This document shows, one piece after another, positions 26,174 to 32,731 of a DNA stretch of 64,000 nt. The stretch is taken from the NCBI RefSeq assembly GCF_024138715.1, contig NZ_CP092074.1, forward strand, positions 3,100,001 through 3,164,000, written 5' to 3'. This DNA comes from Emticicia sp. 21SJ11W-3 (GTDB lineage: Bacteria; Bacteroidota; Bacteroidia; Cytophagales; Spirosomataceae). The position numbers and the translations under genes are program-made. The first letter of the stretch is position 1. Each line of letters starts with the position of its first letter. The notes below the pieces were generated by a model. That model saw only the letters and a program-made list of their open reading frames with translations, made no database searches and was not told the DNA's origin.

Positions 26174-26659
26174 TCAGGGTCTGGCAGTTTTTTCTTTAAT
26201 GGCGCTCTCAAGCACATTCGGGTTGCCTTTGCCGGTGTTGATGTAAGGCACAAGGCTATGCAGCAGGTATTGCCGCCAGCCGCCGTAGCAATCGGTGTAG
26301 CACTCGCTTTGCGGTGTTAGCCCCTCATGCGTAAAGCTGATAACGGTATGGTCGCCCTCAGCCGAAAGGCTAAACACCACCTTTGTGCCTGTCCATTCAT
26401 TTTTTTGTTCCAGAAAACTCAGGTGGCTGTCGGTAATCAGCCATACTATTTTTTGGCCCGGCAGCAGCTCTGCCAGTTTTTGTTTTGAATAATGCACGTC
26501 TGCAAACCGAACCTCGAACTCATCACCCAACTGAGACGAGCTTCCGCTGAAATCGTCAGACCACCACTGGCGCACCTCATTGATAGCCTGAAAGGTTTCC
26601 TGCGGTGGCTTGTTTACCACCAGCCTGAACGCCATGTTATTGTTTTCCATCATAGCCAA
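26174..26659 (-). CDS. SRPBCC / AHSA1-like domain protein
   Basis: A 161-aa protein of the START/SRPBCC superfamily, AHSA1-like branch: [23 protein letters not shown] at the start, then [32 protein letters not shown], and the last helix [22 protein letters not shown]. Such small proteins bind hydrophobic ligands or regulate partners; no specific function can be given. Either of two nearby ATGs could be the start. Monocistronic. Confidence 0.82.
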   Translation of the reverse strand: MAMMENNNMAFRLVVNKPPQETFQAINEVRQWWSDDFSGSSSQLGDEFEVRFADVHYSKQKLAELLPGQKIVWLITDSHLSFLEQKNEWTGTKVVFSLSAEGDHTVISFTHEGLTPQSECYTDCYGGWRQYLLHSLVPYINTGKGNPNVLESAIKEKTARP

Positions 26660-26931
26660 TTTTGTTAGTATGCTACAAAGTTAATACCCTTTTAAGCCAA
26701 AACAGGGGTGCAAAACAGACATAAATAAGGGCTGAACAAGACAAATCTCGTCTGTTTCCCGGCGCATTACCTTAGCCTGCCGGCTTATACCCGGCAGGTC
26801 TTCATATCATTTTAATACAGCATCTGCCGCTGTATTTCCGTTATGGTCATATAATGGCACGCTTATTTTTGCTTTGCTTTTACAAAAAACAGGCAGATAC
26901 CCCGTGCCGCTATGGCTGAAAAATCGCACAC

Positions 26932-27720
26932 ATGAACGTAAAATCTTATCTGAAACGCATCAACTTCCAGGCGGCCCCTGCGGCCAGCCTATCCGTGCTC
27001 AGGCAACTACACCGGGCGCACGTGTTTCATGTTCCTTTCGAGAACCTCGACGTGCAACTGGGCGTACCCATCCGCCTGCACCTTCCTGCTATCTACAACA
27101 AAGTAGTAACAGGCCTCCGCGGCGGCTACTGCTACGAGCTGAACGCCCTCTTTAACGAGTTGCTGCAAAAACTGGGCTTTGATACACAGCTTATATCGGC
27201 GCGCATCGTGAATAACAAGCAGCCCGGCCCGCCATTTGACCACATGGCCCTTGTAGCCAATCTGGGTACCCGGTGGCTGCTGGACGTAGGCTATGGCGAT
27301 TTGTTTCTGGAACCGCTGGAGTTAAAACCAGACGTGGTGCAGACCGACGGCACCAGTTACTTTATGATTCGCCGGGCTGAGGAGGCAGACTTCAGCCTCT
27401 GGATGTCGGCCACGGGTGTTAGTTATGAAGAAAAATTCAGGTTCAGCCTGCAAGCGGCACGGCTGGAAGAATTTGAAGCGCAGAACTTCTGGAAACAGAC
27501 CTCGCCCGACTCTCATTTTGTAAAAAACCTGATTTGCACCCTGCCCCTGCCCAAAGGCCGCAAAACGCTCTTCAACCATCGGTTTTTGCAGCGTGCCGGA
27601 AACGAACGCAAAATGGAAGCATTTGACAACACCGCAGACCTGCTTCAATGCCTGAAAACCGAGTTTGGTATTGAAACTTGTGGCGCGAACTTGCAGTTCG
27701 CAGCTTTGCAGGCGTTGTAA
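26932..27720 (+). CDS. nat: Arylamine N-acetyltransferase
   Basis: A 262-aa enzyme with the NAT catalytic triad in place: Cys67 in RGGYCYELN, His104 in FDHMALV and Asp118 in LLDVGYGD. HVPFENLDVQLG near residues 33-44 is the family's N-terminal signature. It transfers acetyl from acetyl-CoA to arylamines or hydrazines; in bacteria the natural substrate varies. Length is typical. It ends 26 bp from the convergent ATP-grasp gene and is not obviously part of that cluster. Confidence 0.92.
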   Translation: MNVKSYLKRINFQAAPAASLSVLRQLHRAHVFHVPFENLDVQLGVPIRLHLPAIYNKVVTGLRGGYCYELNALFNELLQKLGFDTQLISARIVNNKQPGPPFDHMALVANLGTRWLLDVGYGDLFLEPLELKPDVVQTDGTSYFMIRRAEEADFSLWMSATGVSYEEKFRFSLQAARLEEFEAQNFWKQTSPDSHFVKNLICTLPLPKGRKTLFNHRFLQRAGNERKMEAFDNTADLLQCLKTEFGIETCGANLQFAALQAL

Positions 27721-27746
27721 AACCTCTCTGCCATTGACCCGCGGGT

Positions 27747-28721
27747 TTAAGACATGGTTCTTCTTTCTGGCGGAATAAAGGTTTTGGTGGCGGCTGGTTC
27801 GCGGCGGAAAGGTGCGAGCTGGTCGGGAGTCTGGCTCAGGAAATCAAACAAAGCCATTGAAATGGCGTAATTCATCTTGGTATCAAAAAAATTGTAGCCG
27901 GGGGTGTTGTTAATTTCAAGCATCACCCATTCGCCGGTGGGTGTTACCTTAAAATCAATGCCTGCAAAGAGCAGTTCTTCTTCGCGGCAGTAATCAATAC
28001 ATTTTTTCAGTAAGTCTGGTGGAATGTCTACCCTTTGGTATTGATTGCCCGACGTACTGTAACGGTAGTCTACATTGGGCGACTCTATCTTAAGCCCCAG
28101 CGGCTGGCTGCCCAGCAGATGCAGGCGTACATCATACCCCCTGATGTGCCGCTGAAACAGCGACGGCACGTGGTTAAGCTGATACAATTCTGCATAGAGT
28201 TTTTCGTCCAGTTCTACAGCTCTGGTTCTGATAGATGACGTACCCTTCGAAATCCAGTCGCCGTTGGGTTGCATTACCTGCTTTGCCCGGGTGCCAGACC
28301 CGAAAATGTACGTTTCGGGCGTTGCGAAACCGTAGGCCTGTAGCTTGGTTACGTGGTGCAGCTTGGTGTAGTTTGAATTACCCGCGCAAGGCCGGTTAAC
28401 CACCACCTTGTCGCAGAATTCAAGATAATTATGCATCAGAAAAATAAAATTAACCATCCTCAGCACATGAGCTTTGTCGGCAGGCGTCTGATACAAACAC
28501 CGCGCATAAATAGCGTGGTAGTTGGCAAAATCAAATTGGCGGTCGTCTATTTTCACCAGCAGGTCATCGGCGTCATAAGACACCTGCACATCTGCGGCGG
28601 TTTCAACGTCTGACAGGTTCAGAAAATGATACTTATCAGCATCTGCCTGTTTTTGTTCGGCCAGCACTTTTACAAAATGCTCAATGGCTTTTTCGTTATG
28701 ATACCCTATTATTAAAAACAT
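27747..28721 (-). CDS. RimK/MvdD-like ATP-grasp ligase (graspetide-type)
   Basis: A 324-aa ATP-grasp enzyme. The N-terminal ~105 residues are a pre-ATP-grasp domain. NRPCAGNSNYTKL and a GFATPETYIF strand match the entry of MvdD-like ligases. Lys159 (WISKGTSS) is the nucleotide-binding lysine. Asp197/Arg199 (GYDVRLHLLG), KIES..DYR, Asp256 (AGIDF) and Glu269/Asn271 (MLEINNTPGYNFF) complete the ATP/Mg site. RimK, MvdC/MvdD and other graspetide synthetases activate carboxylates to form amide or ester links. Start is 2 bp after the stop of the degenerate partner, so the two are coupled. Four repeat-rich proteins lie upstream on the same strand, the likely substrates. No transporter or peptidase is seen nearby. 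Confidence 0.82.
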   Translation of the reverse strand: MFLIIGYHNEKAIEHFVKVLAEQKQADADKYHFLNLSDVETAADVQVSYDADDLLVKIDDRQFDFANYHAIYARCLYQTPADKAHVLRMVNFIFLMHNYLEFCDKVVVNRPCAGNSNYTKLHHVTKLQAYGFATPETYIFGSGTRAKQVMQPNGDWISKGTSSIRTRAVELDEKLYAELYQLNHVPSLFQRHIRGYDVRLHLLGSQPLGLKIESPNVDYRYSTSGNQYQRVDIPPDLLKKCIDYCREEELLFAGIDFKVTPTGEWVMLEINNTPGYNFFDTKMNYAISMALFDFLSQTPDQLAPFRREPAATKTFIPPERRTMS

Positions 28722-28723
28722 AA

Positions 28724-29425
28724 TCAGATTATTTCCTTTAATGCCCCGGCCAATATTCCGGAACTGACGTGCGCAAAACTTTCACTGATATTCAATACAC
28801 ACAGGTTGCTGTCTGTTACCACGCAGCTTACGGTCAGTATGTCCAGCCCGCGTTGCCACATGGCTTTCCGGGTTTTTAAAATAAGCTCTTCGGCATGGCT
28901 GATAACCGGGCTGAAAACATCATTGTCAGGATAAACCCTATACCCCGTACGTGTAAGCAGCAGGTGAATCTGATACAGCGTTTTATCTGGCAGGGCCTGC
29001 GGCAGATTAAAAAGCGACGGGTGCAACTGCCAGCCCAGGCTTCTGAACAGAAACACCAGAAAATACCTGTTAGTAATGCTCAGGCTCATGTTCAGCACCC
29101 CGGCATTAATCAGTTTATCGGGGTAGTTTTGCAGGGCAGATATCACCGAGGCATCCATCTCGCAATACTCAAACGTATGGGTTTTGTTGCTGGCTACGGC
29201 ATTGCCGATTTCGGGTACCGAGGGTGTGTTGATAAAAAAAATCCTGTCGAACCGGCTGATGTTCCAGTTAAAAAAACGGATGTCTGTGGTACCCAGGCTG
29301 TTGAGTTCTACCAGGCTGATATGCTCATGCCGGTGCACATCACAATAGTTAAGCCCCAGTTGCTCAAAGGCCTGCTTCACCTCTATGCCATCGGTGGCAT
29401 TGCGCCGTATTAACAATACATTCAT
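28724..29425 (-). CDS. Degenerate ATP-grasp-like partner protein
   Basis: A 233-aa protein from the chosen ATG (MNVLLIRRNATDGIEVKQ). The N-terminal half matches the pre-ATP-grasp fold of the downstream ligase: FDRIFFINTPSVPEIGN, then LINAGVLNMSLSITNRYFL. The end, LDILTVSCVVTDSNLCVLNISE, looks like the GIDF..TP.GEWVMLEINN strand pair with both metal residues lost. No lysine-bearing ATP-binding motif is seen. It is probably a catalytically dead relative that acts as substrate-recognition or regulatory subunit. An in-frame upstream ATG at 29527 would add 34 residues and overlap the previous stop; the internal start fits the fold better. Confidence 0.62.
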   Translation of the reverse strand: MNVLLIRRNATDGIEVKQAFEQLGLNYCDVHRHEHISLVELNSLGTTDIRFFNWNISRFDRIFFINTPSVPEIGNAVASNKTHTFEYCEMDASVISALQNYPDKLINAGVLNMSLSITNRYFLVFLFRSLGWQLHPSLFNLPQALPDKTLYQIHLLLTRTGYRVYPDNDVFSPVISHAEELILKTRKAMWQRGLDILTVSCVVTDSNLCVLNISESFAHVSSGILAGALKEII

Positions 29426-29488
29426 CTTTATTACCTCGGTTTTAGGTGTCAATAGCCCTTGTGTTGGTATGGGTTGACGTTTAAATAA

Positions 29489-29519
29489 CCGGCCGGTACC
29501 CAAGCTGAGTACCGACCGG
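29489..29519 (-). terminator. Hairpin between repeat-protein gene and ATP-grasp genes
   Basis: CCGGCCGGTAC (29489-29499) pairs with GTACCGACCGG (29509-29519) with one mismatch. It sits just past the 353-aa gene. It may terminate most transcripts so that substrates outnumber enzymes; the T run is short, so partial termination is likely. Confidence 0.55.
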
Positions 29520-29526
29520 AAATACA

Positions 29527-30588
29527 TTAAATTTTAAAAATACCGTCTATGGCATTTTTTGTGGCATCGGCCGCATCTTTAGCCGCGTTATCTGCCGAGT
29601 TCTTGGCCGAATCAGTGGCGTCTTTGGCTGCATCAGCCGCATCTTTGGCAGCTTTTTCTGCTTCGTCAGCCGCATCTTTGGCGCCATCGGCAGCATCTTT
29701 GGCCGCATCTTCTGTGGCTTTTATTCCTTCGTCGGCGGCATCTTTACCCGTATCGGTTGTTGCCTTAAGGGCATCGTCTGCCGCATCTTTGGTGGCGTCG
29801 GCGGCATCTTTGGCTGCCTGTACGGCATCGTTATAAATATCAACGGTGGTGTCTGCCACATCTTTGGCTGCCTCTTCGGTGGCAATAATGGCGTCTGTCA
29901 TCCAGTTGGTTGGGGGCTGGTCTGCCGTGGTACCCATAAAATTATAATCAATGGGCTGTGTGCTGCCATTCCATTTCTGCCCTATAAATATTAAATAGGG
30001 GTCTGCCACGCTGAAACTGATAATGGCGTTCTGGTCATTACCGCCGGTCTCAAACCACGAAACCTGAGAGGTTTGGGTAGTGGTGCCGTCTGAAAGCGTG
30101 CTGGTAAGTACCAGATACACATAATTGTTGATGTTTTTCGACTTATAGGTAATCGTTGGGCTGCTCACGGTAAGGGTGTCGTCTTGCTGATCCAGGCTTG
30201 TACCTACATAAGTATTGTATTTGGCGTTCCAGGCCGACACATCATTGCTTTGTGTGGCATACATACCCGTAAAATTATTGGCCGACGGCAGCGCGGCAGT
30301 ACCTGCAGCATATTTGCCGGTGGCTATCAGGCTGGCGGGCTGAAAATAAAACTTAAGCGCAGCAGACGATGCGTTGCCATCAGCAGCCTGCCAGCTGGCA
30401 TCAATTACCACTATTTCATCAGCTGATGTTTCGGTTAAAAACACCGGATTTTTGATGGTTTCGCCGTTCACCACAATGCTGAAACTAACAAAGTCAACCA
30501 TCAGGTAAGGGCCGCTGTAGTAGACTTTGGTTTCTAAATTTTGTAAATAAGTAATAAAATTGGCTTTGATTGAGGTATTAATTGCCAT
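29527..30588 (-). CDS. Repeat protein A: beta domain plus Lys/Asp/Ala-rich tail (putative ATP-grasp substrate)
   Basis: A 353-aa protein without a signal peptide. Residues 1-235 form a beta-rich domain also found in the next upstream gene (shared phrases SWQAADGNASSAAL, KSKNINNYVYL, QPIDYNF, NWMTDAI). The C-terminal ~115 residues are an Ala-rich helix of alternating 7- and 8-residue units such as KDAADAT, KDAADDAL. Each of the 14 repeat-region lysines has Asp four residues later (KDAAD, KATTD, KNSAD, KNAID). The downstream neighbours are the degenerate and active ATP-grasp proteins. Alternative reading: a LEA-like stress-protective helix or a coiled coil with salt bridges. Confidence 0.8.
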   Translation of the reverse strand: MAINTSIKANFITYLQNLETKVYYSGPYLMVDFVSFSIVVNGETIKNPVFLTETSADEIVVIDASWQAADGNASSAALKFYFQPASLIATGKYAAGTAALPSANNFTGMYATQSNDVSAWNAKYNTYVGTSLDQQDDTLTVSSPTITYKSKNINNYVYLVLTSTLSDGTTTQTSQVSWFETGGNDQNAIISFSVADPYLIFIGQKWNGSTQPIDYNFMGTTADQPPTNWMTDAIIATEEAAKDVADTTVDIYNDAVQAAKDAADATKDAADDALKATTDTGKDAADEGIKATEDAAKDAADGAKDAADEAEKAAKDAADAAKDATDSAKNSADNAAKDAADATKNAIDGIFKI

Positions 30589-30844
30589 GGCTTTAAATGT
30601 TTAATTGTTTATAATAATTGAATTGAATGTTGCGCTACCAAATAAAAATTACCACCAAAAGCATAGGGCTTAACGGGTAAATGAGCAGAAATACGCAAGC
30701 AGTTGACATAAGCAAAAGCGCTTTCCTGTGTATTAGCCCGGCAATGCGGCGGCCTTTAGCTGCCCTTATTACCATGGCTCAATAAAAAACGGGTTTAAAG
30801 AGGTTTCAGGCCGATGCGCTTAACGAGCATCGGCCTTTATCTAA
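30589..30844 (-). promoter_or_regulatory. Intergenic element and hairpin between repeat genes
   Basis: Contains a hairpin AGGCCGATGC / GCATCGGCCT (30808-30836) just past the 362-aa gene and, further on, a GCAGTTGACATAAGCAAAAG element (30699-30718) that recurs in altered form at 32041-32068 ahead of the 362-aa gene. The pair may be promoter elements of the two paralogues. Confidence 0.45.
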
Positions 30845-31933
30845 TTAAATCTTTGGTATTTTGGGTACTTTAGGTATGGGTGGCGGCGGCGGTATTGGAA
30901 TACTGTCAGCCGCATTTTTAGCTGCATCGGCGGCATCTTTGGCGGCTTTTTCAGCTGCGTCAGCCGCATCCTTGGCAGCATCAGTAGATGCTTTTATGGC
31001 TGCATCGGCGGCATCTTTAGCCGCATCTGTCGATGCCTTTATGGCCGCATCGGTAGCATCCTTGGCAGCATCTGTGGCATCTTTGGCAGCATCTGTGGTG
31101 GCTTTAACGGCATCATCAGCCGCATTTTTGGCGGTATCGGTGGCCACTTTGGCTGCATTCCGGGCATCGTTGTAGGCGTCAACGGCAGTGTCTGTTACCT
31201 CTTTAGCGGCGTATTCAGCCTCAAGAATAAGATCACTCATCCAGTTTGAAGGGAGTTCCTGCGCAATAGAACCCGAAAAGTTGTATTCCAGCGGTTGTAC
31301 ATGGCCCGTCCAGGTCTGCCCGACAAATGAATTTCCGTATTCAGTGCTGACGTAATAAAGATACGCGTTCTGCTTGTTATCGCCCGACTGAAACCACCAG
31401 GTCTGGTAGGTAGTGGTAGTAACGCCTTCGTCGTCGGTAAAGACCTGCGACAAATAAACGTGATTAAGGATGGTCTTAGACTTGTATCCCATGCCCGGGC
31501 CTTCTATCACCAGCACATCATCTGCCTTGTAGTCGGCGCCAATAAAAGTACTATAGGTGCCGTCCCACAGGCCAGACGGCGTTTCAGGATTGGCAATTAA
31601 GCCCGAAATATTATCAACCTCCGGCAATGGCGCGGCTCCTACGGCGTATTTACCACCCACAACCGACAAGCCTTCCATAAAATAAAACTCCAGCGCAGCC
31701 GACGAACCATTGCCATCGGAAGCCTGCCAGCTTACAGAAATCCAGACTAAGTCGGCAGTATCATAAACACTGGTAAAAGTGGGTTTAATAATGGCCTCAC
31801 CGTTGACATAAACCTGAGCATGGCCAAAGGAAACCATCACCAATGGCCCCGGATAATAGACCTCAGTATCGGTTACTGCAAGGTCCTGAATACTGGTTGG
31901 GAAAAATGAAGCAGCTTGAATAACAATTGCCAT
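30845..31933 (-). CDS. Repeat protein B, paralogue of A (putative ATP-grasp substrate)
   Basis: A 362-aa protein, same architecture as the 353-aa gene. The beta domain runs to about residue 240 (SWQASDGNGSSAALEFYF, KSKTILNHVYL, QPLEYNFSG, NWMSDLI). The tail has 13 repeat-region lysines, all with Asp at i+4, and the unit KDAADAAIKASTDAA (15 residues) recurs. It ends in a Pro-rich stretch (IPIPPPPPIPKVPKIPKI) missing from its paralogue. No signal peptide. Probably cytoplasmic or exported by an unseen route. Confidence 0.8.
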   Translation of the reverse strand: MAIVIQAASFFPTSIQDLAVTDTEVYYPGPLVMVSFGHAQVYVNGEAIIKPTFTSVYDTADLVWISVSWQASDGNGSSAALEFYFMEGLSVVGGKYAVGAAPLPEVDNISGLIANPETPSGLWDGTYSTFIGADYKADDVLVIEGPGMGYKSKTILNHVYLSQVFTDDEGVTTTTYQTWWFQSGDNKQNAYLYYVSTEYGNSFVGQTWTGHVQPLEYNFSGSIAQELPSNWMSDLILEAEYAAKEVTDTAVDAYNDARNAAKVATDTAKNAADDAVKATTDAAKDATDAAKDATDAAIKASTDAAKDAADAAIKASTDAAKDAADAAEKAAKDAADAAKNAADSIPIPPPPPIPKVPKIPKI

Positions 31934-32247
31934 AACGGGTAATGTTTAGATTTTAATAATTGAACAGAAATAAGTTTTACAGCAGTGTTTGAACCACACC
32001 TCAGGAACTGTTCGGTTCCCGGTGTACATGTAAAAGCACAGCAAAGCAGTTGACAAGAGCAAAAATTGTTTTCATATTAGTTTTTTGGGTATTGTTGCAC
32101 AGCTAATGGTTAACCTGCCCGCATAAGGCCACACAGGCCGGGTTATTACAGAATAAGGGCATCTGTCACCGTTTGTTTCTTTGCCGGGTATGCTACAATT
32201 GGGGCAACGTTTACCACCGGGGTGGCTGCCCCGATAGCTTTTCCGGC
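31934..32247 (-). other. Intergenic region upstream of repeat protein B
   Basis: About 310 bp without a gene. It carries the GCAAAGCAGTTGACAAGAGC element (32041-32060), related to the one upstream of repeat protein A, and presumably the promoter of the 362-aa gene. Confidence 0.45.
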
Positions 32248-32695
32248 TTAGTAGCCGCCTGCATTTCTGAGTGAATCTTGCGCCTCTTTCATGGCCTTCT
32301 CTAAATATTCGTTTGCATCACTCATCGCTTTTTGGGCTTCATCCAAAGCGTTTTTACGGGGCTTTGCTGGTATTGGCAGTGGTATGCCTGCATCCTGATC
32401 GGCTGTTCTCATGGCATTTTCGGCTTCATCCATCGTATTTTTGCCAGGATCTCCTGCTTCATTCAGGGGGGTTGCCTGTAACATTGAGTGATGCCCTGAT
32501 CGCATTTTCGGCTTCAGCCATTGCTTGTTTTATGGCATTATCTGCTTCACTTAAGGCATTTTTACTGGCGTTTATGGATGCCAGGTTCGCATTATTAGCT
32601 TCATCCATGGCGTTTTTGACTGCATTTTTGGCTTCTTTGGCAGCGTTGTTTATCGCCTCTCTGGCTGCATTGGCAGCATTGTCGGTTTCTTTCAT
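32248..32695 (-). pseudogene. Repeat protein C, split by a C6 homopolymer frameshift
   Basis: Two ORFs, 32459-32695 and 32248-32505, together read as one ~149-aa repeat protein if a single C is removed from the C6 run (G6 at 32466-32471 on the plus strand): the 5' part ends AIRASLNVTGNPPE, while the joined frame continues PLNEAGDPGK. The protein is almost all helical (KNAMDEA, KNTMDEA, KNALDEA), with looser spacing than its neighbours and Asn/Met in the units. It may be a true pseudogene, a phase-variable gene or a sequencing error. It lies between the 987-aa and 362-aa genes in the same orientation. Confidence 0.65.
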
Positions 32696-32731
32696 ATAAG
32701 TAAATATAGTTTTGTATTGAAAATCAGGTAA

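Noticed and set aside
26932-27720. Arylamine N-acetyltransferase as a tailoring enzyme of the ATP-grasp cluster
   Set aside because: It is convergent with the cluster, has a standard NAT sequence and a normal free-standing context.
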